A DNA stretch of 64,000 nt from Alphaproteobacteria bacterium (GCA_012103325.1 WLWY01000001.1:620001-684000), one strand, 5' to 3'. Counted from the first letter of the stretch, positions 34,543 to 43,106 are shown. A program made the numbers and translations. The notes: a model not told the origin generated them from the sequence alone.

Positions 34543-35835
34543 CTAGTTGGAGCGGTATTCCTCCGGCAGCAACATCATCGAATCCTGATCTTCAGCCACC
34601 GACATGTGGCATTCGTAGCAGAAGTTCAGCGCACTCGAGTTCTTGCCGTTGGTGGCGCCCATAACCGCGCCGGTCGGCATGACCATGCTGTACTTCCAGT
34701 CGTCGGACTTTTTATTGAAGCCGCCAGACATCTTCTCCATCAGGAAAAGCGGACCGACCCCGACGCGACCGTTCGGGGTAACCGTAAAGCTGTCTTTGGC
34801 GAGAATTGATCCGACGGGCATCCTACCGGCCTTTTCGAACGCGCCGTAAGCCCGCCCCGTATCGTTGGCGTAGTTCTGCACAAAGCGGTTACCGTGGGTG
34901 CCCGACACGTAGGCGACCTTGCTGTAGCGCCGCCAATTCGGATAGGCCTTCGCACTCGGATCGCCCGACTTCGTGTACGCGGCCTGCATCTCGTTGAGGA
35001 TGCAGTCGTACACTTTCGCCGCCTCGGCGTTGGTGAGTTCGACTTCAGCAGCCGCGCCACAGGGGTTGCAGGGGTTTGCACCGCACGGATTGCAGCCTTT
35101 CGCCGCGCACGGATTCTTTGCCGCACAGGGATTACAGCCACGTTTGGCGGCGCAAGGATTACACCCGCGCTTCGCTGCACACGGATTGCACGCCTTTGCC
35201 GCACAGGGATTACAGCCACGCTTTGCCGCGCAAGGATTACATCCACGTTTCGCTGCGCAGGGGTTGCACGCTTTTGCCGCACACGGGTTACAGCCACGCT
35301 TAGCGGCACATGGATTACACGCTTTCGCCGCACAGGGGTTGCAGCCGCGCTTGGCGGCGCAAGGGTTACAGCCTTTGGCCGCGCAAGGATTGCAGCCGCG
35401 CTTCGCCGCACACGGGTTGCACGCGGCAGCGACCTTGAGGCGCGGAACGACGCATTGCGAGCTGAACGATTGAGCGCCGGCGCCGCAGGGGTTACACGGA
35501 TTACAAGGGTTCGCCGCACAAGGATTGCAGCCTCGTTTCGCTGCGCACGGATTACACCCTTTGGCCGCACAGGGATTGCAGCCGCGCTTCGCCGCGCAAG
35601 GATTGCAGCTCTTTGCAGCGCAGGGGTTTTTCGCCGCGCAAGGATTCTTAGCAGCGCAAGGGTTCTTGGCCGCACACGGATTTTTCGCCGCACAGGGGTT
35701 GCAACCCTTTTTCGCGGCGACCGCGGTGCTAATCCAAACGTCTGTTGTCGCTGCAGTCGTCGCAACGCCGACTCCGACGATGACGACGAACGGCATGACC
35801 GTCGACGACAACAGCTTCGTTTTAAACGATTTCAT
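34543..35835 (-). CDS. Exported Cys-Asn-Pro-Cys repeat protein fused to a cytochrome P460-like domain
   Basis: 430 residues in three parts. Residues 1-41 are a signal or anchor sequence (Lys-rich start, then MPFVVIVGVGVATTAA). Residues 44-260 are a low-complexity domain built of about 21 CNPC motifs, mostly in the unit CNPCAAKRG or CNPCAAKA/G with several shorter NPCAAK units, giving nearly 47 Cys there. Residues about 265-420 match cytochrome P460: WRRYSKVAYVSGTHGN, RMPVGSILAKDSF, GVGPLFLMEKM and the c-type haem site CYECH at 406-410. P460 proteins oxidise hydroxylamine or detoxify nitric oxide with a Lys-crosslinked haem; K347 is a candidate, not proven. Ribosome site GGGAGA precedes ATG. 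Divergent from a cytochrome c at 36095. The Cys domain could bind several metal ions or form a disulfide-rich stalk. Confidence 0.85.
   Translation of the reverse strand: MKSFKTKLLSSTVMPFVVIVGVGVATTAATTDVWISTAVAAKKGCNPCAAKNPCAAKNPCAAKNPCAAKNPCAAKSCNPCAAKRGCNPCAAKGCNPCAAKRGCNPCAANPCNPCNPCGAGAQSFSSQCVVPRLKVAAACNPCAAKRGCNPCAAKGCNPCAAKRGCNPCAAKACNPCAAKRGCNPCAAKACNPCAAKRGCNPCAAKRGCNPCAAKACNPCAAKRGCNPCAAKRGCNPCAAKNPCAAKGCNPCGANPCNPCGAAAEVELTNAEAAKVYDCILNEMQAAYTKSGDPSAKAYPNWRRYSKVAYVSGTHGNRFVQNYANDTGRAYGAFEKAGRMPVGSILAKDSFTVTPNGRVGVGPLFLMEKMSGGFNKKSDDWKYSMVMPTGAVMGATNGKNSSALNFCYECHMSVAEDQDSMMLLPEEYRSN
35059..35703 (-). repeat. Coding tandem repeats for CNPCAAK units
   Basis: Roughly 25 imperfect units of 18-27 bases lie in frame inside the P460 fusion gene, in two blocks (35703-35485 and 35421-35059) separated by a short non-repeat segment. 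Codons for the same residues vary between units (for example TGTAATCCT and TGCAACCCC), so the protein motif, not recent slippage, is being kept. Confidence 0.85.
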
Positions 35836-35893
35836 TAGGGTCTCCCTATTCTTGAGTCTCTGCTTAACGATTCAAACACCCGAATACCGTAGG

Positions 35894-35984
35894 CAGTGTA
35901 ATTCGAAGAACCGCCCCGCGAACATCAATTGTGGTCACGCGGTTGTGAACCGCGGCGCGTGAGCGAAGAAAGCGAATTGCACTG
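35894..35984. promoter_or_regulatory. Palindromic region in the P460/cytochrome c divergent promoter
   Basis: CAGTGTAATTCG (35894-35905) and CGAATTGCACTG (35973-35984) form a 12-base inverted repeat with one mismatch. Centred between them is a perfect 7-base palindrome, CGCGGTT/AACCGCG (35938-35954, loop GTG). The 259-base gap between the two start codons makes this a good site for a shared regulator. Binding is inferred. Confidence 0.45.
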
Positions 35985-36094
35985 TTCTCGCCGTAATTTG
36001 ATATGTCGTGAGAAGCCTGAAAGACGCTTCATCCTTACATATCGTGCATCGATGGCTCAAAACTGCTGCCACCAAGAACAGGGAATCCAATACA

Positions 36095-36499
36095 ATGAAG
36101 TCAAGAAAGCTACTTCTGCCGATGATGGCCGTTGCCGTCCTGCTTGCAAACGGACCAGCGCTGGCAGCAGGCGATCCGGCAAAGGGCAAGCGTATCTTTA
36201 ACAAGTGCAAAGCCTGCCACCATCTCGATAAGAACAAACACAAGGTCGGGCCGACCCTGGCGGGCTTGATCGGGCGGACCGCGGGGACAGCGACGGACGG
36301 AAAATCAAAACTGTTCCGCTATTCCAAAGCGATGAAAAAGGCCGGTGCGAACGGTATCGTCTGGAACGCGGAAAATTTGGATAAGTATTTGACCAAACCC
36401 AAAGCGTTCATTCCGAAAAACAAGATGACATTCCCCGGACTAAAGAAACTGACGGACCGTGCGAATGTCATCGCCTATATCGAATCGCAGGAGAAGTAA
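36095..36499 (+). CDS. Exported class I cytochrome c
   Basis: 134 residues from ATG 36095; a longer open frame upstream is not needed because a clear signal peptide starts here (MKSRKLLLPMMAVAVLLANG, cut after ALAA). The mature protein begins GDPAKGKRIFNKCKACH, with haem motif CKACH, and the axial Met lies in KNKMTFPG. This is a cytochrome c2/c550-type soluble electron carrier of the periplasm. It is divergently paired with the P460 fusion and is a natural electron acceptor for it, which is inference. An 8-bp hairpin follows at 36541. Confidence 0.93.
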   Translation: MKSRKLLLPMMAVAVLLANGPALAAGDPAKGKRIFNKCKACHHLDKNKHKVGPTLAGLIGRTAGTATDGKSKLFRYSKAMKKAGANGIVWNAENLDKYLTKPKAFIPKNKMTFPGLKKLTDRANVIAYIESQEK

Positions 36500-36540
36500 C
36501 GCCGCTCCCGCCTATCGCTCTCGGATAGAGCTGCATGGTA

Positions 36541-36559
36541 AGGTCTTTCTCAAAGACCT
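36541..36559 (+). terminator. Perfect 8-bp hairpin after cytochrome c
   Basis: AGGTCTTT, loop CTC, AAAGACCT. No T-run follows, so it is either a weak terminator or an mRNA-stabilising 3' hairpin upstream of the SDR gene. Confidence 0.45.
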
Positions 36560-36588
36560 AACGCCAAAACATGCGAGGGAGCGACGAT

Positions 36589-37437
36589 ATGGGCAAATTG
36601 GACGGGAAGGCGACGATTGTCACCGGCGCCAGCCGGGGAATCGGGCAAGCCATAGCGGAGTTGTTTGCGTCCGAGGGGGCGAAGGTCGTTTGTGCCGCCC
36701 GGACGTTGAGCGAGGGCGATCATCCGCTCGAAGGATCATTGGCTCGCACCGTGGCGAACATCAAGGACGCCGGCGGCGAAGCGACCGCTGTGGCGGCGAA
36801 TATCTCCGAAGAGCAGGAATGTCTTTCGCTGGTCGAACAGGCGCGCGCGGTGTACGGGCCGGTCGATATTCTCGTCAATAACGCGGCGCTGAACTATTAC
36901 ATTCCGACCGTCGACTACCCGACCAACCGCTGGGTCCGGTCCTTTTCGATCAACGTGCATGCGCCCTTCATTCTGTCGAAGGCCGTCCTGACGGACATGA
37001 CCGCGGGGCGCGGCGGCGCGATCGTCAATATCAGCTCGGGCGCGGCGATCGGCCCGGGCCGGGGGCCATACGAGGACCAGCACGCGCGCGGCGGCGTGAT
37101 GTACGGCGCCAGCAAGGCGGCTCTGGAGCGCATGACGCAGGGACTGGCCCAGGAGTTGTCGCAACATGGCAACATCGCGGTGACCGCGGTCTCCCCGTCG
37201 CGCGTCGTGCCGACGCCGGGTACGGTGTTTCACAATCTGGTCGACGGCATGGACGACCCGCGCGGCGAGCCGCCCTCGATGATGGCGCAAGCGGCATTGC
37301 TGCTGGCGTCCGAGCCGGTGGAGAAAGTCAACGGGCGGGTGACCTATAGCCAGCAGATCCTCAAGGAATTCGGCTGGATTGACGAGGCGGTCGGGCGCGG
37401 TGTCGATACCGACGGCTCCGGCTACGCGCAAATCTAA
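36589..37437 (+). CDS. Short-chain dehydrogenase/reductase
   Basis: 282 residues from ATG 36589 (GAGGGA ribosome site nine bases upstream; a Met six codons earlier is less likely). Cofactor loop IVTGASRGIGQAIAELF, NNAALNY, ISSGAAIGPG and catalytic YGASKAALERM are present. An insertion (GPYEDQHARGG) lies between the Ser and Tyr regions. The C-terminus is longer than usual, with no cofactor-end consensus. Substrate unknown. The stop overlaps the next start by one base. Confidence 0.88.
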   Translation: MGKLDGKATIVTGASRGIGQAIAELFASEGAKVVCAARTLSEGDHPLEGSLARTVANIKDAGGEATAVAANISEEQECLSLVEQARAVYGPVDILVNNAALNYYIPTVDYPTNRWVRSFSINVHAPFILSKAVLTDMTAGRGGAIVNISSGAAIGPGRGPYEDQHARGGVMYGASKAALERMTQGLAQELSQHGNIAVTAVSPSRVVPTPGTVFHNLVDGMDDPRGEPPSMMAQAALLLASEPVEKVNGRVTYSQQILKEFGWIDEAVGRGVDTDGSGYAQI

Positions 37438-37685
37438 TGCCGGATTACTACCGGCCCGATCTGGGCACCAACCCGGACGACCCGTTCGCGCGGGACTCCG
37501 AAGGCAAGCTGGTGCGCCGCAGCTACTGGCTTGATATGATGGACCAATCCCTCGTCATGTTGTTCACCCAGGGGATTGGCGTACACCTTACTAATGATCA
37601 GAAGCGGGCCCATTTGGCCGATATAAAGCGGGAGCATCTGATCGATGCAGTGTGCCCGATCGATATCCTGCCGCCGGAAGATTGA
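37437..37685 (+). CDS. Small hypothetical protein coupled to the SDR
   Basis: 82 residues (starts MPDYYRPDLGTNPDDPF), rich in Asp and Arg with no membrane segment. The TAATG junction with the SDR implies translational coupling, which supports a real gene. I do not recognise a family; a small partner subunit or chaperone of the SDR would fit. Confidence 0.6.
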   Translation: MPDYYRPDLGTNPDDPFARDSEGKLVRRSYWLDMMDQSLVMLFTQGIGVHLTNDQKRAHLADIKREHLIDAVCPIDILPPED

Positions 37686-37811
37686 AACGGCTTCCAATTT
37701 CGGAAAAATCCGGACATTACAGGATCGCGTTTGTATGTTTGCGGTTGGCTGTGCCAGTGTATGGTCTTTCGCACGAACCGAATTCGAACTGACTAACAGG
37801 GAGGTTGTCCC

Positions 37812-38954
37812 ATGAACAAAAAAATATCCCGCCGCGGCTTTACAGGCGTACTCGCCGCATCCGCGCTGGCGCTGGGCGTCGCAATCGCACCGGCGGCGCA
37901 AGCCGTCGATTTTTCCGGCAAGAAGGTCCGCATCATCGTTCCTTTCAACGAAGGCGGCGGCACCGATAGCCTGACCCGCGCCCTTGTCCCCTTCATGGAG
38001 AAATATCTTCCGGGAAACCCGAAGATTCTGGTGATCAACAAGCCGGGCGCCGGCGGTATCGTTGGCGGTAACTTCTTCGAGTCGCGCGGCGAGAAAGACG
38101 GCACCTGGGTGATGGCGCTGTCCACCTCGACGGTGATGAACTACATCCTCGGCGACCCCAGGGTGAAATTCGACATCAAGGGATGGGAGCCGATCATCCT
38201 GCTGCCGCGCGGCAATATGGTCTACGCCCGCAAGGAACTTGGCCTCAAGGGCCTGGACCCGAAAGCGTTCGTGGCGAAACTGCGCTCGCACCCGAAGGAC
38301 AAGCTGGTCTTCGGCGGCAAGACACCCACGTCTTCGGCCATCAACAAACGGATGGCGCTGTCCTTGCTCGGCGTCGAGGTGAAGGACGTCTGGGGCATGA
38401 AGGGCAACGGCCCAATGGCGCAGGCCTTCGAGCGCGGCGAGTTCACGATCAATTTCGACAACTCGCTATCGTATCTCAATAACCGCAAGGGGTTCCGGGA
38501 TTCGGGCATTGCCACGGAAATGTATACGCATGGCGCACCGGACGCCGAGGGCAATTGGACGGACGCGAACGGCAAGTATTACCGTGACCCAACCTGGCCA
38601 AATATCCCGACCATCTATGAATTATATGAGGAAGGCGCCGGTGGAAAATTTGATAGCCCCGGAGCCAAGGCCACGCTTGCGCTGATCCGCGTCGGCACCG
38701 CGGCCAATAAATCATTCCACCTTCCCAAGGGCGCCGACAAAGACGCCTTGGCAGCGTGGCGGAACGCCCTCACGAAAACCATGAGCGATCCGGATTTCGC
38801 GAAAAAGAAAGCGAAAGTCCTCGGAAAATTCCACGTGACCATCGGCGAGGCCGCGCGCAAGGCGCTGCACGCCGCGATCAGCCTATCGGCCGCCGAAAAG
38901 GCCTACGTCAAAGAATATGTGAAGGTCCGTTATAATCTCGACCTGAGCATGTAA
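37812..38954 (+). CDS. Tripartite tricarboxylate transporter substrate-binding protein (TctC/Bug family)
   Basis: 380 residues. The N-terminus has twin Arg (SRRGFTGVLAASALALGV) and cleaves near AQAVDF, so it is exported, perhaps by Tat. The Bug motifs follow: VRIIVPFNEGGGTDSLTR, NKPGAGGIVGGNFF. The periplasmic receptor binds carboxylates for the TctAB permease. GGGAGG lies eight bases before ATG. A strong terminator follows, and the permease gene is on the opposite strand, converging. Confidence 0.9.
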   Translation: MNKKISRRGFTGVLAASALALGVAIAPAAQAVDFSGKKVRIIVPFNEGGGTDSLTRALVPFMEKYLPGNPKILVINKPGAGGIVGGNFFESRGEKDGTWVMALSTSTVMNYILGDPRVKFDIKGWEPIILLPRGNMVYARKELGLKGLDPKAFVAKLRSHPKDKLVFGGKTPTSSAINKRMALSLLGVEVKDVWGMKGNGPMAQAFERGEFTINFDNSLSYLNNRKGFRDSGIATEMYTHGAPDAEGNWTDANGKYYRDPTWPNIPTIYELYEEGAGGKFDSPGAKATLALIRVGTAANKSFHLPKGADKDALAAWRNALTKTMSDPDFAKKKAKVLGKFHVTIGEAARKALHAAISLSAAEKAYVKEYVKVRYNLDLSM

Positions 38955-38983
38955 GCACAATCGCGCCAATCCGGCGCAACCGC

Positions 38984-39019
38984 GGCGCCCGGCTATAAAC
39001 TGCCGGGCGCCGTTTTTTT
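38984..39019 (+). terminator. Rho-independent terminator of the TctC gene
   Basis: Perfect stem GGCGCCCGGC/GCCGGGCGCC around TATAAACT, then G and seven T. Confidence 0.95.
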
Positions 39020-39025
39020 GTGTCG

Positions 39026-41032
39026 TTACTGCGGCCCACCGAGATAGAACGGCATCTTGAAGCCCAGATATTCAGCTGTAAACCACTGCAGCAGGCCCGG
39101 CGGATATTCCAGCGTCAGGAAGTAGGAAAGCAGACCGAGGAACACCGCTGCCGACAGGCCCAGCAATCCGTTTCGCAGGTGATTGATTTCAACCCTGGAC
39201 GAAACGAAATGGAAAATGAACACTGCCGCGGCAATCGGAAAACCGACGAGACCAATGAACCCGAGCATGCCCGCAATCCACGCCAGATAGTAAAATTCGG
39301 AATGGGTCGTCTCGCCATGCAGCTCCTTGTCCATGAGCACCGCGCATGGTTTTTTCGCGAAGAATTGCTGGAACAGCACCGGAAGGACAAAGGCGAAGCC
39401 GAGCAGGCCGACCGCAAACGGGAAGATGCGTCCCAGCGTTTCGTAACGGAACCCGTCCGTAAACGCGACGACCACGACGACCAGCATGAACAGCGTAAAT
39501 CCGATCTGCGGCCATTTGCGGCGGGTCGAGGCTTCGCTGTCTTCCGTAAAGATCTTCCCGGCGTTCGGGTTGTAGCGCAGCGCGCCGTAGATCGAGAGAA
39601 CGGTCAGAATAAGCAGGACGATCACGATCGGCCGCTCGAAGAAACTATAGCCGTAGACCTGGATCGACTGGTACAGCGACGTTTCGATGCGCCCCGAGAG
39701 GAAGAACCCGATCAACAGCGCCGGACGCGACCAGCCGTAGCGTTTCATGAACGTGCCCAAGGTGCCAAAGATGAATAGCGCGATCAGGTCGCTCCAGTCC
39801 CGCGTCGCCTGAAAGGCAGCGAAGAAAATCAGCACCAGCATGAAGGGCGCCAGAAACCCGTAGCGGATCGTGGTGAGCTTGGCGATCTGCGAAGACAGCA
39901 GCAAACAGGCGCCGGCACCGAAGACATTGGCGAGCGCCAGGGACCAGATCATCGTATAGGTGAGATCGAGATTTTTGGTAATCATCTCGGTGCCGGGCTC
40001 GATGCCGATCAGGATGAAACCGCTCAGCAAAATCGCATAGCTGCCGGAGCCCGGAATGCCGAACAGGATGGTGGGGATCATCGCCCCGCCTTCCTTCGCG
40101 TTATTGGCCGACTCAGGCGCGAGGACGCCTCTGATGTCTCCCGTGCCGAACTTGCTCTTGTCCTTGGAGGTCTGGATGACATGGCCATAGGCGATCCAGT
40201 CGACGACCGAGCCGCCGAGGCCAGGTAGCGCGCCGATAATGCAGCCGATGGAGGAACACCGGACGACAATCCACCAATTTTTCGCCGCGTCCTTGAATCC
40301 CTGCACCCAGCCGGCGCCCAACACGCCATCTTGGGAAATGGTTTTATGGCGGCGCACGAGATCGACGATCTCCGGCATCGCGAACATACCAAGCCCGATG
40401 ATCACGATCTTGATCCCATCGCTGAGATAGGCCGATTCGAAGACACCGGGGACGCCGGTCAGCCGGAAGGCGCCATGCGGTTCGTAGCCGACCATGCCGA
40501 CGATCAACCCGATGACGCAGGTGGCCAGCCCCTTGAAGGCATGGTTGCCGGTCAGCATGCCGATCATGCTCAACGCCAACATGATCAGCATCATCTGTTC
40601 GCCGAAGCCCATGGCCAGGATGATTGGCCGGGCGGCGAAAATGGCGCCGGTCAGCACGAACGCGCCGAACAGGCCGCCGAACAGGGACGCGGTGAACGCA
40701 GCACCGAGGGCACGAGCGCCTTCGCCTCGTTTGGCCAGTGGAAACCCATCCACCACCGTTGCCTGTGACGCGGATGTCCCCGGTATGCCCATCAGCACCG
40801 AGGGAAATGTATCGGACGTGGTCGTCGGCGCGAGCAGGCCGATCATCATGGCCAGGGCGTGCGACGCTTCCATGTCGTAGACAAACGGCAACAGCAACGA
40901 CAGGCCGGCAACGCCGCCGAGACCCGGCAGAACGCCGATAAGCAGACCCAAAGCGGTCCCCAGGAGCAGGAACGCCAAATGCGTCGGATCGAACAGCTGC
41001 GTAAAGGCATCGATGAAGATCTGCAGTTCCAT
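39026..41032 (-). CDS. Fused TctA-TctB permease of a tripartite tricarboxylate transporter
   Basis: 668 residues from ATG 41032 (GGGGAGA in front; an upstream in-frame Met lacks a site). Residues 1 to about 500 are TctA with its typical loops: GLLIGVLPGLGGVAGLSLLLP, GIPGTSASQATVVDGFPLAK and the second internal copy GALPGLGGSVVDW and FGIPGSGSYAILL. From about 515 to the end is a four-helix TctB-like domain (KWPQIGFTLFMLV to LSYFLTLEYPP). The two subunits are usually separate genes. Sodium- or proton-driven uptake with the TctC receptor is expected. Confidence 0.88.
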   Translation of the reverse strand: MELQIFIDAFTQLFDPTHLAFLLLGTALGLLIGVLPGLGGVAGLSLLLPFVYDMEASHALAMMIGLLAPTTTSDTFPSVLMGIPGTSASQATVVDGFPLAKRGEGARALGAAFTASLFGGLFGAFVLTGAIFAARPIILAMGFGEQMMLIMLALSMIGMLTGNHAFKGLATCVIGLIVGMVGYEPHGAFRLTGVPGVFESAYLSDGIKIVIIGLGMFAMPEIVDLVRRHKTISQDGVLGAGWVQGFKDAAKNWWIVVRCSSIGCIIGALPGLGGSVVDWIAYGHVIQTSKDKSKFGTGDIRGVLAPESANNAKEGGAMIPTILFGIPGSGSYAILLSGFILIGIEPGTEMITKNLDLTYTMIWSLALANVFGAGACLLLSSQIAKLTTIRYGFLAPFMLVLIFFAAFQATRDWSDLIALFIFGTLGTFMKRYGWSRPALLIGFFLSGRIETSLYQSIQVYGYSFFERPIVIVLLILTVLSIYGALRYNPNAGKIFTEDSEASTRRKWPQIGFTLFMLVVVVVAFTDGFRYETLGRIFPFAVGLLGFAFVLPVLFQQFFAKKPCAVLMDKELHGETTHSEFYYLAWIAGMLGFIGLVGFPIAAAVFIFHFVSSRVEINHLRNGLLGLSAAVFLGLLSYFLTLEYPPGLLQWFTAEYLGFKMPFYLGGPQ

Positions 41033-41102
41033 GTGTCTCCCCGTGTTCAATTTCCTTTTTTTTGTGACTTAGCGTTTTTTCAGCGTTCAAGAAACGTTTT
41101 TG

Positions 41103-41184
41103 ATCTGGATCACACAAGATTCAAATAGTTAGTGTGCTGACTTACCTGAAATTCAATTCTTTGAATTTCACGATCGGGACACTA
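41103..41184. repeat. Dispersed 82-bp palindrome-containing repeat, copy 1
   Basis: Aligns without gaps to 57809-57890 at about 83 percent identity. The core is the inverted repeat GAAATTCAA/TTGAATTTC with a four-base spacer. This copy ends exactly at the TauD stop codon. Confidence 0.75.
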
Positions 41185-42096
41185 CGCCATGATCGGCGCT
41201 TGCTTGCCGAGTTGGGTGCGATGCATGACGCGCCGATGGGTGCCCGCATGCGCGTCGCGATAATGCATGACGCAGCGATTGTCCCACAGCACCATATCGC
41301 CCACGCGCCAGGGGCCGTGAGTCCATTTGAACCGATCCTGCGTGGCGTGCGTCCAGAGGAAATCGAGCAGTGCTTCGCTCTCCGACCTTTCCCAGCCCAT
41401 CACGTATTGCGACGGAAAAACACGCCGCCGGCCGAGATAAAGCGCCTTGCGTCCCGTTACCGGATGGACGCGCACGAGCGGGTGGTTGGGACCGGGGACA
41501 TCTTCCAGCGTTTCCGGTTTTTTGACTCCTTGCCGCAGGACTCCCGCCGAGTTGCGGCTGGAATCCTGCTTCGTATGGAGGCCCTGAATTCGATCCTTCA
41601 CATCGTCTGGCAGCGTGTCGTAAGCCATGTATTGATTGTTGAACGACGTGTTGCCGCCTTCCGGCGGCACTTCCAACGCCCGTAGAAAACTGCCGGCGGG
41701 CGGCGTTTCGACATAGGAATTGTCGCTGTGCCAAACCACCTCGCCGCTGCCCAGCCCTTCGTTCTTCATCACCGGTTCGCCGTTCGCATCCAGGTTGGAG
41801 ATCACGGTGATCTCAGGCTGGTCGGCGACCGCATCGGTGGGCAGTCGTCCTTGCGCTTCGTAGTAAGCGCGGTTCGCGCCTGCTGATGGTTCACCAAAGA
41901 GTGCGGAGGCGACGACATGATCCGCGGCGGAAATATTCTGGCTCCGGAACAGCAGCACCGAATGCGCGGCCCAGGCTTCGTTGAGCGCGGCGGCGGTTTC
42001 ATCGTCAACCGGCTGCGCGAAATTGATCCCGCGGATTTCCGCACCCAGCGGGCCGCCCGTCGGAACGACTTCAAGTTTGTCGGCAGTATTGCTCAT
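41182..42096 (-). CDS. TauD/TfdA-family Fe(II)/2-oxoglutarate dioxygenase
   Basis: 304 residues. The facial triad appears as His-x-Asp in VVWHSDNSY and the distal His in NRCVMHYRDAH; the oxoglutarate-binding Arg follows (THRRVMHRTQ). The N-terminus has the TauD pattern GGPLGAEIRGINFAQPVDDE. It hydroxylates an unknown substrate such as a sulfonate, phenoxyacid or carboxylate. It shares a 4-base overlap with the LLM oxidoreductase upstream, so the two are one operon. Confidence 0.9.
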   Translation of the reverse strand: MSNTADKLEVVPTGGPLGAEIRGINFAQPVDDETAAALNEAWAAHSVLLFRSQNISAADHVVASALFGEPSAGANRAYYEAQGRLPTDAVADQPEITVISNLDANGEPVMKNEGLGSGEVVWHSDNSYVETPPAGSFLRALEVPPEGGNTSFNNQYMAYDTLPDDVKDRIQGLHTKQDSSRNSAGVLRQGVKKPETLEDVPGPNHPLVRVHPVTGRKALYLGRRRVFPSQYVMGWERSESEALLDFLWTHATQDRFKWTHGPWRVGDMVLWDNRCVMHYRDAHAGTHRRVMHRTQLGKQAPIMA

Positions 42097-43106
42097 GCGA
42101 TGTGCGGGATCACGTCGCGGCCGAACCGTTCGATCGCCTGCATGATGTCCTTGTGGGGCGGCCCGCCGGAATGGGCGTGGCGGAGGCGCAACAGGAAGTA
42201 GTCCGTACCGATCGCCTCGCTCCAGCGGCGGAACTCGTCAACGCACTGCTCCGGCGCACCTGTAATCATCCGGTCCTTCCACATATTCTCGAATTCAAAG
42301 GCCGCTTCCGATTCGATGTCTTGAAAGGCGGTCGCGCCATTACGCCAGTAGTATTTGTACGCTTCCATGACCTCTGGTCCATAGACCCGCGCTGCGTCTT
42401 CCAGACTATCGGCAACCCAGGCATCGCGCATCAATACGATCTGCGGTTCCCGGCCCGCCGCCGCAGCCGCGTGACGATACCGCGCCGCCAGTTCCTGGTT
42501 CTCCGCCAGCGGCATGCTCGGCCCCAGAACGATCGCATCGCCGAGACGCCCCGCCCGCTCCACCGCCGCGGGAACCCAACCACCGATCCACAGCGGTAGT
42601 CCCGGCTGCTGGATCGGGCGCGGCAGGACGCGGACATCGTCGATATCGAAATGCTTGCCCTTGTAGGAGAACGCGTTGCCGGTCCAGGCCTTGCGAAGGA
42701 CATCGATCCCTTCTTCAAACAGGCCGACCCGATGCTTCTTCTCGACGCCGAAGGCGCGAAAGTCAGCGTCCTGATAACCAAGACCAACCCCGAGCGCGAG
42801 GCGGCCACCGGACACGATGTCCAATGTAACGGCATCTTCCGCGACACGTAGCGGATGATGCAAGGGGAGAAGCAGCACCGACGTGCCAATCTGAATGGTT
42901 TTCGTCCGCGCCGCGACAGCCGCGCAAACGATCAGCGGCGATGGCAGAAAGCCATCCTTGTCCTGATGATGTTCCCCGAAGAAGAACCCGTGGAACCCAC
43001 ACGCCTCGGCAAGCTCCGCTTCCGCCACGGTTTCCGCGACACAGCGGTCGAGATCGTCGCCGCGCGGCGGATTGGCGATGGAACTGTACAGACCGAGCTT
43101 GATCAT
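42093..43106 (-). CDS. LLM-class flavin-dependent oxidoreductase
   Basis: 337 residues from ATG 43106 (GAGGGGAACC upstream; the longer frame adds 13 residues without a site). Luciferase-like TIM barrel: IKLGLYSSIANPPRG, FGEHHQDKDGFLPSPL, GTSVLLLPLHHPLRVAED, DIVSGGRLALGVGLGY and PLWIGGWVPAAVERAGRLGD. Uses FMNH2 or F420 for monooxygenation of an unknown compound. With the TauD gene it may form a catabolic pair. Confidence 0.9.
   Translation of the reverse strand: MIKLGLYSSIANPPRGDDLDRCVAETVAEAELAEACGFHGFFFGEHHQDKDGFLPSPLIVCAAVAARTKTIQIGTSVLLLPLHHPLRVAEDAVTLDIVSGGRLALGVGLGYQDADFRAFGVEKKHRVGLFEEGIDVLRKAWTGNAFSYKGKHFDIDDVRVLPRPIQQPGLPLWIGGWVPAAVERAGRLGDAIVLGPSMPLAENQELAARYRHAAAAAGREPQIVLMRDAWVADSLEDAARVYGPEVMEAYKYYWRNGATAFQDIESEAAFEFENMWKDRMITGAPEQCVDEFRRWSEAIGTDYFLLRLRHAHSGGPPHKDIMQAIERFGRDVIPHIA

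Noticed and set aside
35059..35703. CRISPR array
   Set aside because: The short repeats are in frame, of variable unit length and coding, with no unique spacers of constant size and no cas genes nearby.
34543..35835. RiPP precursor of the MNIO (DUF692) or methanobactin type
   Set aside because: Cys-rich, but no DUF692 or partner protein in the window and the Cys region is fused to a large haem domain. It stays an untested idea.
34894..35838. Long plus-strand and shifted open frames across the P460 fusion gene
   Set aside because: They arise because the repeats have no stops in several frames. Only the minus-strand frame gives a signal sequence, the ordered CNPC repeats and a haem domain.
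41134..41685. Plus-strand ORF opposite TauD
   Set aside because: It begins within the dispersed repeat and then mirrors the dioxygenase gene, which has all its catalytic motifs on the minus strand.
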